NCBI RefSeq assembly: GCF_000717345.1
Contig: NZ_JNZA01000028.1
Location: 1 to 64,000, forward strand
DNA from: Streptomyces lydicus
Lineage (GTDB): Bacteria > Actinomycetota > Actinomycetes > Streptomycetales > Streptomycetaceae
Direction: 5' to 3'
DNA: 64,000 bases
Part shown: one piece after another, positions 44,594 through 53,388 of the stretch
Numbering within the stretch: the stretch's first letter is position 1
Layout: each line of letters starts with the position of its first letter
Notes under the pieces: model-generated
The model's database searches: none
Told to the model about the DNA's origin: nothing
The model's input: only the letters and a program-made list of their open reading frames with translations
Program-made: the position numbers and the translations under genes

Positions 44594-44628
44594 GGCCGCC
44601 GCAACCTGGGGGGTTGCGGCGGCCTTTT
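44594..44628 (+). terminator. Terminator of the DUF3311-mctP operon
   Basis: GGCCGCCGCAACC and GGTTGCGGCGGCC form a perfect 13-bp stem with a 5-nt loop, followed by TTTTGC, 25 bp after the mctP stop. A strong intrinsic terminator, probably also usable from the convergent side. Confidence 0.9.
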
Positions 44629-44641
44629 GCCGTATGCGGGT

Positions 44642-45229
44642 TCAGCCGACCCAATTCTTGAGTGGCTCGGTGTCCAGGGTGATGCCGACAGGGTCCGGAA
44701 GGTGGAGTGACTTGCCGAACGGCACGGTGTGGATGGTCTCGTAGCGGCCGTCATCGGGTTCGCTGTAGAGCGACAGCTGGCAGGCTTGGCGGTCGATCAG
44801 TAGGTAGAGCGGAATGCCGGTCTCTGCGTACGCGCGCGGCTTCTCCACCCGGTCACGCCGGTCGGTGTCGGAGTCGTGCGAGGTGACCTCGACGACCATC
44901 AGCACAGCCTCGGGCTCTGCCCACTCGCCCTGGCCCACGAAGGCGTCACACGGCGCAAGCGACCCGTCAGGGCGGGCACGGCCACCTCGATACGGCTGCA
45001 CCTTCAGCCCCTGATTGCCGTCGAGCCAGAGTTCCGGCCGGTGCTGCATGCAGATACGCGTCAACCACTGGATGATCCGCCCGTGGTCCCCGTCCGGCCG
45101 AGCCTTGCTCCTGATCTTCCCGTCGATGAACTCCAGCCGCGCGCCTTTCTCCAGTCGGGCGAGTATCCGGGCGATCTCTTCGAAATGCTCGGTCTCCACG
45201 ATGTGCAGCCGGCCTGCGAGCGCGGCCAT
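44642..45229 (-). CDS. Uma2/DUF820 family protein (PD-(D/E)XK fold), putative nuclease
   Basis: A 195-residue protein of the Uma2 (DUF820) family. The PD-(D/E)xK-like core includes GGRARPDGSLAPCDAFVGQG (the Asp), VLMVVEVTSHDSDTDRRDRVEKPRAYAETGIPLYLLID (Glu-x-Lys region) and a C-terminal beta-rich part. These are common single genes in actinobacteria; nuclease activity is predicted from fold but not shown. The ATG at 45229 has GGAGAAGG upstream. It is divergent from the nrdA leader by 449 bp. No partner or toxin-antitoxin arrangement is seen. Confidence 0.88.
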   Translation of the reverse strand: MAALAGRLHIVETEHFEEIARILARLEKGARLEFIDGKIRSKARPDGDHGRIIQWLTRICMQHRPELWLDGNQGLKVQPYRGGRARPDGSLAPCDAFVGQGEWAEPEAVLMVVEVTSHDSDTDRRDRVEKPRAYAETGIPLYLLIDRQACQLSLYSEPDDGRYETIHTVPFGKSLHLPDPVGITLDTEPLKNWVG

Positions 45230-45339
45230 GAGCCCTTCTCCTTCTTCCACGGGACAGAGCAGAGAACGTGCCACCGACCATAGCCGAGGCCACTGACAGG
45301 CACCGTCTGATCACTCGTTGATCACTCGCGACACACTAG

Positions 45340-45373
45340 ATGTGGGGGTGCACAGGAGAGGTCACCCCCACAT
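45340..45373. repeat. 11-bp perfect inverted repeat before the riboswitch
   Basis: ATGTGGGGGTG (45340-45350) and CACCCCCACAT (45363-45373) are perfect arms around a 12-nt loop. It lies just before the cobalamin riboswitch of nrdA, so it may be a promoter element, a binding site (NrdR-like boxes were considered but do not match) or a leader hairpin. Confidence 0.55.
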
Positions 45374-45380
45374 GTATGCT

Positions 45381-45511
45381 CGTCTCGCTGTCGCCGCAGG
45401 GGAATCCGGTGCGACCCCGGAACTGTCCCGCAACGGTGTAAGAGCGCGCCCGGTGGCCCGATGACGGCCCTGCCGCGCGCGTGTGAAGTCCGAGGACCTG
45501 CCGACGGTACG
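45381..45511 (+). promoter_or_regulatory. Cobalamin (AdoCbl) riboswitch of the nrdAB operon
   Basis: The conserved core is present in order: GGGAATCCGGTGCGACCCCGG (45400-45420), the ACUGxCCCGCAACGGUGUAAG core after it, and the B12 box AAGTCCGAGGACCTGCC (45486-45502). The structure is the type that binds adenosylcobalamin. In S. coelicolor the class Ia nrdABS operon is repressed through such a riboswitch when B12 is available, while B12-dependent NrdJ takes over. The gene it controls starts at 45679. Boundaries are approximate. Confidence 0.9.
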
Positions 45512-45590
45512 TCCGCACCACCATCGGTGCGGATGTCGATACGTCCGGGCCCCGAGGGTTGGGCCGGTGGACGCCGCGCGGTGTGCCCGC

Positions 45591-45612
45591 GCACCCCGTC
45601 GTCACGGGGTGC
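45591..45612 (+). terminator. Candidate expression-platform hairpin of the nrdA riboswitch
   Basis: GCACCCCGT (45591-45599) and ACGGGGTGC (45604-45612) form a 9-bp stem with a 4-nt loop, 67 bp before nrdA. There is no U-tract; it may act as a terminator or by sequestering downstream sequence. Confidence 0.5.
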
Positions 45613-45678
45613 CGCATGCCCGCGTGCGCCCGTCGCGTCCCTCCCTCCCGGCCCCCGCCGAGTGAGGGAGAGCATCAC

Positions 45679-48102
45679 GTGACCATCGCGCCAACGGAGC
45701 CCGCGTCAGACGCCGAGGTCGTGCAGCCCGCGGTGGGCGCGCCTGCCGCCCGCGCCGGCGGCGGGGCGGGCGAGGACGGCCCGGGCGTCGCCCTGCTGCG
45801 CACCCTGACCGAACTCACCGCGGACCTCACCGCCACCGACCCCGGCAAGGTGGCCGCCGCCGCCCTGCGCGGCCGGCACGCGGGCTCCGACGAGGCCGAG
45901 CTGCGCTCGCTGGCCACCGAGGCCGCGGCCGGTCTGATCGGTGACGAGCCGCAGTACTCCAAGCTCGCCGCGCGGCTGCTCACCCTCGCGATCTCGGAGG
46001 AGGCGGCCGGACAGGGGGCGGTCGCCTTCTCCGCCTCCATCGAGGTCGGCCACCGCGAGGGGCTGATCGCCGACGAGACCGCGGAGTTCGTACGGACCCA
46101 CGCCGCGCGGCTGGACGCGCTGGTCGAGCGGGCGCTCGCGGACGGGGCGGACGACCGCTTCGGCTACTTCGGGCTGCGGACGCTGCACTCGCGCTATCTG
46201 CTGCGGCACCCCACCACCCGTCAGGTCATCGAGACCCCGCAGCACTTCCTGCTGCGGGTGGCCTGCGGCCTCGCGGAAGACCACAGCGACCGCGCGCTGG
46301 CCGACGTCACCGAGCTCTACCGCCTCACCAGCTCGCTGTCGTACCTCCCCTCCTCCCCCACCCTCTTCAACTCCGGCACCCGCCACCCCCAGATGTCGTC
46401 CTGCTACCTGCTGGACTCCCCGCTGGACGAGCTGGACTCGATCTACGACCGGTACCACCAGGTCGCGCGGCTCTCCAAGCACGCCGGCGGCATCGGCCTG
46501 TCGTACTCCCGCATCCGCGCCCGCGGTTCGCTGATCCGCGGCACCAACGGGCACTCCAACGGCATCGTGCCGTTCCTGCGCACGCTCGACGCCTCGGTCG
46601 CGGCCGTGAACCAGGGCGGCCGGCGCAAGGGCGCCGCCTGCGTCTACCTGGAGACCTGGCACGCGGACATCGAGGAGTTCCTGGAGCTGCGCGACAACAC
46701 CGGTGAGGAGGCCCGCCGGACGCACAACCTGAACATCGCGCACTGGATCCCCGACGAGTTCATGCGCCGCGTCGAGGCGGACGCCGACTGGTCGCTGTTC
46801 TCGCCGTCGGACGCCCCCGAGCTGGTGGACCTGTGGGGCGACGAGTTCGACGCCGCGTACCGCAAGGCCGAGGCCGACGGCCGGGCGGTCAAGCAGATCC
46901 CGGCGCGGATGCTGTACTCCCGGATGATGCGGACCCTGGCGCAGACCGGCAACGGCTGGATGACGTTCAAGGACGCCGCCAACCGCACCGCCAACCAGAC
47001 CGCCGAGCCCGGCAAGGTCGTGCACTCCTCCAACCTGTGCACCGAGATCCTGGAGGTGACGGACGACGGGGAGACCGCGGTCTGCAACCTGGGGTCGGTG
47101 AACCTCGCCGCCCACCTGGGCAACCACGGTGAGATGGACTGGGAGCGGCTGGACGCCACGGTCCGCACCGCCGTCACCTTCCTCGACCGCGTCGTGGACA
47201 TCAACTTCTACCCGACCGAGCAGGCCGGCGCCTCCAACTCCCGCTGGCGCCCGGTCGGTCTGGGCCTGATGGGTCTGCAGGACGTGTTCTTCCGGCTGCG
47301 GCTGCCCTTCGACTCGGCCGAGGCGCGGGAGCTGTCGACCCGTATCTCCGAGCGGATCATGCTCGCCGCCTACGAGGCGTCCGCCGACCTCGCCGAGCGG
47401 CACGGCCCGCACCCGGCGTGGTCCGCGACCCGCACCGCCCGCGGCGTGCTGCACCCGGACCACTACCCGAACGCCGAGCCCCGCTGGGCGGACCGCTGGG
47501 CGGCGCTGCGCACCCGTATCGCCACCACCGGGATGCGCAACTCGCTGCTGCTGGCGATCGCGCCGACCGCGACCATCGCCTCCATCGCGGGCGTGTACGA
47601 GTGCATCGAGCCGCAGGTCTCCAACCTCTTCAAACGCGAGACGCTGTCCGGCGAGTTCCTTCAGGTCAACGCGTATCTGATCGAGGAGCTCAAGGCCCTG
47701 GGGCTGTGGGACGCGCGGACCCGTGACGCACTGCGCGAGGCCAACGGCTCGGTGCAGGAGGTCAGTTGGATCCCCGAGGACGTGCGGACGCTGTACCGCA
47801 CCGCCTGGGAGATCCCGCAGCGCGCGCTGATCGACATGGCCGCGGCCCGTACGCCCTACCTCGACCAGAGCCAGTCGCTGAACCTCTTCATGGCCTCGCC
47901 GACCATCGGCAAGCTCAGCTCGATGTACGCCTACGCCTGGAAGCGCGGCATCAAGACGACGTACTACCTGCGGTCGCGCCCGGCGACCCGGATCGCGCAG
48001 TCCGCGCGCGCCGCGACCGTTCCCGCACAGCTGTCGGTGACCGACCCCGAGGCGGTCGCCTGCTCCCTGGAAAACCCCGAGTCCTGCGAGGCCTGCCAGT
48101 AA
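45679..48102 (+). CDS. nrdA: Class I ribonucleotide reductase, large subunit
   Basis: An 807-residue alpha subunit that reduces ribonucleotides to deoxyribonucleotides. Active-site features are SSCYLLDS (first redox Cys), SSNLCTEILE (Asn, Cys and Glu of catalysis), AVCNLGSVNL (second redox Cys) and KTTYYLRSRP (radical-transfer Tyr pair). The C-terminal CEACQ provides the cysteines that re-reduce the active site. The N-terminal ATP-cone sequence (VxKRDG...) is not recognisable. The GTG at 45679 follows GGGAG; the longer upstream frame is leader. nrdB follows with a 1-bp overlap. Controlled by a cobalamin riboswitch. Confidence 0.96.
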   Translation: MTIAPTEPASDAEVVQPAVGAPAARAGGGAGEDGPGVALLRTLTELTADLTATDPGKVAAAALRGRHAGSDEAELRSLATEAAAGLIGDEPQYSKLAARLLTLAISEEAAGQGAVAFSASIEVGHREGLIADETAEFVRTHAARLDALVERALADGADDRFGYFGLRTLHSRYLLRHPTTRQVIETPQHFLLRVACGLAEDHSDRALADVTELYRLTSSLSYLPSSPTLFNSGTRHPQMSSCYLLDSPLDELDSIYDRYHQVARLSKHAGGIGLSYSRIRARGSLIRGTNGHSNGIVPFLRTLDASVAAVNQGGRRKGAACVYLETWHADIEEFLELRDNTGEEARRTHNLNIAHWIPDEFMRRVEADADWSLFSPSDAPELVDLWGDEFDAAYRKAEADGRAVKQIPARMLYSRMMRTLAQTGNGWMTFKDAANRTANQTAEPGKVVHSSNLCTEILEVTDDGETAVCNLGSVNLAAHLGNHGEMDWERLDATVRTAVTFLDRVVDINFYPTEQAGASNSRWRPVGLGLMGLQDVFFRLRLPFDSAEARELSTRISERIMLAAYEASADLAERHGPHPAWSATRTARGVLHPDHYPNAEPRWADRWAALRTRIATTGMRNSLLLAIAPTATIASIAGVYECIEPQVSNLFKRETLSGEFLQVNAYLIEELKALGLWDARTRDALREANGSVQEVSWIPEDVRTLYRTAWEIPQRALIDMAAARTPYLDQSQSLNLFMASPTIGKLSSMYAYAWKRGIKTTYYLRSRPATRIAQSARAATVPAQLSVTDPEAVACSLENPESCEACQ

Positions 48103-49154
48103 TGACCACCGCACCGGAGACCAACGCCGCCGCGCACACCGCGACCACCGGCGCCAAGAACCTCCTCGACCCGGGCTTCGAGCTGACCCTGCGCCCCATG
48201 CGGTACCCGGACTTCTACGACCGCTACCGCGACGCGATCAAGAACACCTGGACCGTGGAGGAGGTCGACCTCCACTCCGACGTCACCGACCTCGCCAAGC
48301 TCTCGCCGGGTGAGCAGCACATGATCGGCCGGCTGGTCGCGTTCTTCGCGACCGGGGACTCGATCGTCGCCAACAACCTCGTGCTGACGCTGTACAAGCA
48401 CATCAACTCCCCCGAGGCGCGGCTGTACCTGAGCCGTCAGCTCTTCGAGGAGGCGGTGCACGTGCAGTTCTACCTGACGCTGCTGGACACCTACCTCCCC
48501 GACCCGGACGACCGCGCCGCCGCCTTCGCGGCCGTGGAGAAGATCCCGTCCATCCGGGAGAAGGCGGAGTTCTGCTTCAAGTGGATGGACTCGGTCGAGT
48601 CGATCGACCGGCTGGAGTCCAAGGCCGACCGGCGCCGCTTCCTGCTGAACCTGATCTGCTTCGCGGCCTGCATCGAGGGCCTGTTCTTCTACGGCGCCTT
48701 CGCCTACGTCTACTGGTTCCGCTCGCGCGGCCTGCTGCACGGGCTGGCCACCGGCACCAACTGGGTGTTCCGGGACGAGTCCATGCACATGGAGTTCGCC
48801 TTCTCGGTGGTGGACACCGTCCGCGAGGAGGAGCCCGACCTCTTCGACGACAAGCTGGAGCAGCAGGTCACCGAGATGCTCAAGGAGGCCGTCGAGGCGG
48901 AGCTCCAGTTCGGCCGGGACCTGTGCGGTGACGGCCTGCCGGGGATGAACACCGAGTCGATGCGCGAGTACCTCCAGTGCGTCGCCGATCAGCGGCTGCA
49001 ACGGCTCGGCTTCCCGCCCGTGTACGGCTCGGAGAACCCGTTCTCCTTCATGGAGCTCCAGAACGTCCAGGAGCTGACCAACTTCTTCGAGCGGCGGGCC
49101 TCCGCCTACCAGGTCGCCGTCGAGGGCTCGGTCTCCTTCGACGACGACTTCTAG
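48102..49154 (+). CDS. nrdB: Class I ribonucleotide reductase, small (radical) subunit
   Basis: A 350-residue di-iron protein that makes the tyrosyl radical for NrdA. Metal ligands are visible in ATGDSIVANN (Asp), QLFEEAVHVQFYLTLLD (Glu, His; the Tyr four residues after His is in the radical position, as in E. coli HSRSY) and FRDESMHMEFAF (Glu, His). The Tyr supports a class Ia rather than Ic enzyme. The ATG at 48102 overlaps the nrdA stop by one base (TAATGA). Terminator-like hairpin follows. No nrdS or nrdR gene is adjacent. Confidence 0.95.
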   Translation: MTTAPETNAAAHTATTGAKNLLDPGFELTLRPMRYPDFYDRYRDAIKNTWTVEEVDLHSDVTDLAKLSPGEQHMIGRLVAFFATGDSIVANNLVLTLYKHINSPEARLYLSRQLFEEAVHVQFYLTLLDTYLPDPDDRAAAFAAVEKIPSIREKAEFCFKWMDSVESIDRLESKADRRRFLLNLICFAACIEGLFFYGAFAYVYWFRSRGLLHGLATGTNWVFRDESMHMEFAFSVVDTVREEEPDLFDDKLEQQVTEMLKEAVEAELQFGRDLCGDGLPGMNTESMREYLQCVADQRLQRLGFPPVYGSENPFSFMELQNVQELTNFFERRASAYQVAVEGSVSFDDDF

Positions 49155-49163
49155 TCCGGTTCC

Positions 49164-49189
49164 GGCCGGCCCGTCCTCCCGGGCCGGCC
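49164..49189 (+). terminator. Terminator after nrdB
   Basis: GGCCGGCCC (49164-49172) and GGGCCGGCC (49181-49189) form a 9-bp perfect stem with an 8-nt loop, 10 bp after the nrdB stop. Confidence 0.75.
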
Positions 49190-49273
49190 ACCCCCCTTCC
49201 CCCTGGTCACCGGCCTTTGTGAGCGTTCTGTTACCTCGGCAACCGGAGCCGTGGCCGCCACATCTAAGCGGGT

Positions 49274-51235
49274 ATGAAGGGCACGAAGGGGCGTCGCCGG
49301 TTCATCGACTATCCGCGCCAGGGACGGGAGGGTCCGCGCCGCTGGCTGCCGTCATGGCGGCTGTGGCTCGGCACCTTCTCGTTCGGCGTTCTCTCGCTGG
49401 CCGGGCTGTTCGCCATTGTGTACGCAAACGTCGACATCCCCGACGAGAACGAACTGGCCGCGCAGGAAGCGACCGTCTACTACTGGGCGGACGGCAGCCA
49501 GATGGTGAGCGTGGGCGCCGTCAACCGGCAGAACGTCACCCTCGGCAACGTGCCGGACTCCGTCGAGAACTCCGTCATCGCCGCGGAGAACGCCACCTTC
49601 TACAGCGACCCCGGCATTTCCTTCCAGGGCATCGCCCGCGCGGTGGTCAACATGGTCTCCGGCGAGGAGACCCAGGGCGGCTCCACCATCACCCAGCAGT
49701 ACGTGAAGAACACCTACCTGTCGCAGGACCAGACGGTCACCCGCAAGGTGAAGGAATTCATCATCGCGCTGAAGGTGAGCAATCAGAAGTCCAAGCAGGA
49801 CATTCTGCGCGGTTACCTCAACACCAGCTGGTTCGGCCGGGGTTCGTACGGCATACAGGCGGCCGCCCATGCGTATTACGGCATCGACGCGAGCAAACTG
49901 AACCCCAGCCAGGGCGCGTTGCTGGCCGCCCTGCTGAAGGGCTCGGAGCAGTACGACCCGGGGCTGAGCAAGGCCAATCACCAGCGGGCCGTGGAGCGCT
50001 GGAGCTGGATACTCGACCGGCAGGTCGCCACCGGGAAGATGAGCGAGGAGGAGCGGGCGAAGTACCGCGCCTTCCCCGAGCCCCGGTCACCCGCGAAACC
50101 CACCAGCCAGGCCGGCCAGACCGGCTATCTCGTCGATGTGGCCAACAAATTCGTCAAGGCCGAAACGGGGCTGACCGACGCGGATCTGGCACGCGGCGGC
50201 TACCGCATTCACACCACCTTCGACAAACAGCGCACCCGCCGCCTGGAAAAGGCGGTCACCGACGTCCGCCGGCAGCACCTCGACCCGAAGAAGCGCGCCG
50301 CCGACAATTACGTGGAATTCGGCGCGGCCTCCGTACGCCCGAAGGACGGCGCGATACTCGCCGTCTACGGCGGCACCGACGCCACCCGGCACTTCAGCAA
50401 CAACGCGGACACCACGGCGGTCCCGGCCGGTTCCGCCTTCAAGCCGTTCGTGCTGGCGACCGCGCTCCAGCAGCAGGTCGGCCGGGCGGAAGTGCCCGTC
50501 AAGGAGCCCGAGGTCACGGGAGAGGGGCGGCCGGCGGACTGGGAGAGCGACTTCGGGGATCTGCGCGGCGCCCTGATGAAGGCCGAGAACCCGCCGTTCG
50601 TGCAGGCCGGGAAGCGCCTCGGGCTGGAGCGGATCCGGGATCTCGCGGTGGCCGCGGGGCTGCGCGAGGAGAGCATGGCGCGGCTGGAGCAGACCTTCCC
50701 GCTCGGCACCTCTGCGCCCAGCGCGATCCGGATGGCCAGCGCCTACACCACGTTCGTCAACGGCGGACTGCACGCCGACCCCTACGCGGTGTCCTCGATG
50801 ACCTACGGCGGCAGAAAGATCCGCGGCTTCGACCGGGCCGAACCCGACCAGGTCCTGGACGCCGGGGTCGCCCAGCAGGTGTCCGCCAGCCTGGAGGGGC
50901 TGGGCTGGCGCTCGCTGGGGCTGCCCGGCGGCGGCGCGTCCTCGCGGCCGGTCGCGGCCGGCCGCACGGAGCCCGGCGACCGGATGAAGTCGGCGTGGTT
51001 CATCGGCAGCCCGCTCGCCGCCCCCGGTGCCGGTGGCGAAACCGGCGCCGGCACCGACGCGGAAGGCCGGCACGGCGAGGGCGACGGCGACGAGCCGACC
51101 ACCGCCGTCACCATGTTCCGCAACAAGCCGGGAGCCCCCGAGCTGCTGCCCATGCAGGGCGTCGGCGGCGACGGCAAGGGGCTGGGCACGGCCCTCCCCC
51201 CGAAGGTGTGGAGCGCCTACCAGAACGCGTCCTGA
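49274..51235 (+). CDS. Class A penicillin-binding protein-like (GT51 plus degenerate transpeptidase domain)
   Basis: A 653-residue bitopic protein. A basic cytoplasmic tail and a transmembrane helix (about 30-51) are followed by a GT51 peptidoglycan glycosyltransferase domain: AAENATFYSD (catalytic Glu105), GGSTITQQYVKN (about 135-146), RKVKEFIIALK (157-167) and ILRGYLNTSWFGRGSYGIQAAA (177-198). A transpeptidase-fold domain follows. Its first motif is intact (SAFK, Ser387/Lys390), but SxN reads Ala-Glu-Asn (437-439) and KTG reads Arg-Thr-Glu (564-566). It polymerises glycan strands; the transpeptidase activity is in doubt. Start ATG 49274. Confidence 0.93.
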   Translation: MKGTKGRRRFIDYPRQGREGPRRWLPSWRLWLGTFSFGVLSLAGLFAIVYANVDIPDENELAAQEATVYYWADGSQMVSVGAVNRQNVTLGNVPDSVENSVIAAENATFYSDPGISFQGIARAVVNMVSGEETQGGSTITQQYVKNTYLSQDQTVTRKVKEFIIALKVSNQKSKQDILRGYLNTSWFGRGSYGIQAAAHAYYGIDASKLNPSQGALLAALLKGSEQYDPGLSKANHQRAVERWSWILDRQVATGKMSEEERAKYRAFPEPRSPAKPTSQAGQTGYLVDVANKFVKAETGLTDADLARGGYRIHTTFDKQRTRRLEKAVTDVRRQHLDPKKRAADNYVEFGAASVRPKDGAILAVYGGTDATRHFSNNADTTAVPAGSAFKPFVLATALQQQVGRAEVPVKEPEVTGEGRPADWESDFGDLRGALMKAENPPFVQAGKRLGLERIRDLAVAAGLREESMARLEQTFPLGTSAPSAIRMASAYTTFVNGGLHADPYAVSSMTYGGRKIRGFDRAEPDQVLDAGVAQQVSASLEGLGWRSLGLPGGGASSRPVAAGRTEPGDRMKSAWFIGSPLAAPGAGGETGAGTDAEGRHGEGDGDEPTTAVTMFRNKPGAPELLPMQGVGGDGKGLGTALPPKVWSAYQNAS

Positions 51236-51242
51236 CGGGCCC

Positions 51243-51273
51243 GGGCGCCCGCTCCCGGCCGGGCCGGGCGCCC
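51243..51273. terminator. Hairpin between the PBP gene and def
   Basis: GGGCGCCCG (51243-51251) pairs with CGGGCGCCC (51265-51273), with further partial pairing in between, in the gap between two convergent genes. It probably ends both transcripts. Confidence 0.5.
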
Positions 51274-51280
51274 ACCGGCC

Positions 51281-51925
51281 TCAGTCGTTGGGGACGACGG
51301 GGTAGCGCGGCTCCCGCTCGGCCATCTGCTTCAGCGCGTCCTTGCGGTCCCGCTTGCTGAGCCGGTCGATGTAGAGGTAGCCGTAGAGGTGATCGGTCTC
51401 GTGCTGCAGGCAGCGCGCGAAGTAGCCGGTGCCCCGCACGGAGATCGGCTCGCCCTTGGCGTCCCGGCCGCGGACGACCGCGACGTCGGGGCGCGCCAGC
51501 TCGGCGTAGGCGCCCGGCACGGACAGGCAGCCCTCGTTGGAGTCGTCCAGCACCCGGCGCTCGGCGGGCAGCTCGTCCAGCACCGGGTTGCAGATCGCGC
51601 CGACGTGCCGGACGCCCTCGTCGTCCAGGCAGTCGTAGACGAAGACCTTCAGGTCCACCCCGATCTGGTTGGCGGCCAGCCCCACGCCCTCGGCGGTGCG
51701 CTGGCTGGCGAACATGTCGTCGATGAGCTGGGCGAGCTTGTCGTCGAACTCCGTGACGTCCTTGCACTCCTTGTGGAGCACCGGGTTGCCGACGACCGTG
51801 ATCGGCCGCGAGGTGCCGCGCTCGCGGTGTGCGATCTCACGCTCCTCCGCGTCCGTGACGTCGTCGATGAACGCGTCATCCACCCGCTGGTCACCCTCTT
51901 GATCAAAAACAGGCTGCTGGGCCAT
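51281..51925 (-). CDS. def: Peptide deformylase
   Basis: A 214-residue deformylase that removes the formyl group from new proteins. All three signature motifs are present: [19 protein letters not shown] (Cys metal ligand) and QHETDHLYG (two His ligands and catalytic Glu). It has an N-terminal acidic extension of about 40 residues ([22 protein letters not shown]), as in other Streptomyces paralogues. The ATG at 51925 is the only good start. Streptomyces have several def copies, so this is not necessarily the essential one. Convergent with the PBP gene and in the same direction as the downstream TPR gene. Confidence 0.96.
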   Translation of the reverse strand: MAQQPVFDQEGDQRVDDAFIDDVTDAEEREIAHRERGTSRPITVVGNPVLHKECKDVTEFDDKLAQLIDDMFASQRTAEGVGLAANQIGVDLKVFVYDCLDDEGVRHVGAICNPVLDELPAERRVLDDSNEGCLSVPGAYAELARPDVAVVRGRDAKGEPISVRGTGYFARCLQHETDHLYGYLYIDRLSKRDRKDALKQMAEREPRYPVVPND

Positions 51926-51992
51926 CTTCGCCGTACGCCTTCCTGAAAACCCTGAATAGTCGCCCTACAGCCTACGGCGACCGTGCGGGCGC

Positions 51993-52994
51993 TCAGCAGA
52001 CCTCTTCAAGATCGCGCCATTCCCGGGTGTCCGGGCTGTCCGCGACCCAGCCGTCCAGCAGGCCGCGCACCAGGGCGGACGGCGCCGCGATACCGCACTC
52101 GCGCTCCGGCACCCACAGGGATCCCGAGCCCGCGGTGCGGTGGCCGAGCGGGCCGGGATGGCCCGGCTCGCTGTGGTCGTGCGGGTCCAGGTGCTCGCCG
52201 TCGCCCTCGTCACTGGGCATCCGGCTCTCCGAGCACGTACGGCACAGCAGCCGTACGGACGACGACCAGTCCTCGGCGGCGAAGCCCGCCTCGGCCGCCA
52301 GCCGCTCCAGGGCGTCCCGGTCGGCCTCGGTGGCGGCCTCCAGGAGCACCACCCAGGTGGGGACCGGTGAGGGCGCCCACAGCTCGATCTCGTCGAAGAC
52401 CGGGAAGGCCCTGGTGGCGCCGCCGGCGCCGACGGCGGTGGTCCGCTCGCCGTGCGGCACGCCGTCGTGCAGCACCACCTCGCCCCAGCGGCGCCCGGAG
52501 GACGGCAGCGGGATGGAGAGCACCTCGATACGGGCCGGGTCCAGCCGGCGGCCCCAGACCACCTCGGCCTCCCCCTCCGGGGAGAGCCGGACGGCGGCGC
52601 TGCCCAGGGCCATACCGAGCGGTTCGCCGGACGGGGAGCCCTCGCCGGGGACCTTCAGGCCGTACGCCTGCCAGGCGCGGCGGGCCAGTGGCCAGTCCTG
52701 GAGGGCGGTGGCGGAGATGCCGACGTTCCACCAGTCGGGCGCCCCGGCCTCGCGGTCCAGCAGCGCGACCGCGCGCAGGCCGGCGGCCCGGGCCTGCTCC
52801 CAGTCGTGCCGGAATTTGTGCAGCAGGGCCAGGTTGAACCAGGACTCCGACAGCCACGGCTCCATGTCCGCGGCACGGGTCAGCAACGCCCCCGCGTCCT
52901 CGTAACGGCCGTCGCCGATCAGCGTGAAAGCGCGGTCGGTCGCCTGCCGCCACGAGGCGGAAGGCCGGTGCCGTACCTTGCCGAAGATCCTCAC
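51993..52994 (-). CDS. TPR-containing protein of unknown function
   Basis: A 333-residue protein. The N-terminal third contains tetratricopeptide-like helical repeats (WRQATDRAFTLIGDGRYEDAGALLTRAADMEPWLSESWFNLALLHKFRHDWEQARAAGLRAVALLDREAG). The rest has no recognised domain except a Cys pair LLCRTCSE and a Cys at WVPERECG, which could bind zinc. The GTG at 52994 has a weak ribosome site; a longer ORF extends to 53087 in frame but with poor coding character. Probably a cytoplasmic scaffold or regulator. Similar proteins are conserved in Streptomyces without known function. Confidence 0.8.
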   Translation of the reverse strand: MRIFGKVRHRPSASWRQATDRAFTLIGDGRYEDAGALLTRAADMEPWLSESWFNLALLHKFRHDWEQARAAGLRAVALLDREAGAPDWWNVGISATALQDWPLARRAWQAYGLKVPGEGSPSGEPLGMALGSAAVRLSPEGEAEVVWGRRLDPARIEVLSIPLPSSGRRWGEVVLHDGVPHGERTTAVGAGGATRAFPVFDEIELWAPSPVPTWVVLLEAATEADRDALERLAAEAGFAAEDWSSSVRLLCRTCSESRMPSDEGDGEHLDPHDHSEPGHPGPLGHRTAGSGSLWVPERECGIAAPSALVRGLLDGWVADSPDTREWRDLEEVC

Positions 52995-53388
52995 GATTCC
53001 CGCCTGCTGGTTGCTCTCGATTGCCGCTCCGGAGGTGTCCCGGGCGGCGCCGGGGCCCTTCTGGGGGCCCACTCGACAACCTGCCACAGATTGCCGTCGG
53101 GCTCAGCCCGGTTTGCTGCGCCCCCTGCGGCTCCTTGCCCTTCACCGACCCCCTGAACCCCCCTGAAAGGGGCTCCCTTCGCATCCAACCATGCCCATCT
53201 CGGAGGGCGCTCATTACCCATGGGTTCCACGGCATCGGACACCCTGCGGGGGCGCGCGGGGCCACAGTCGGTCACCGGAACGCCGCCGCGCGCCCGCCAT
53301 GCCGGTTTTCTCCGTGTATGTGCTCCTGGCAGGCGTTACGCACCGAAAAGCGGTGCTCTGCGACCCTCGCCGGGGACCGTCGCTCCGC
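52995..53388. other. 394-bp region between the TPR gene and the HD protein gene
   Basis: No convincing gene; only short shadow ORFs. It must carry the promoter of the minus-strand TPR gene. No clear repeat or RNA element was seen. Confidence 0.5.

Noticed and set aside
45331..45381. NrdR box pair before nrdA
   Set aside because: ACACTAGATGTGG resembles half a box, but a second 16-mer at the expected 31-bp spacing does not match the ACACWATATATWGWGT pattern.
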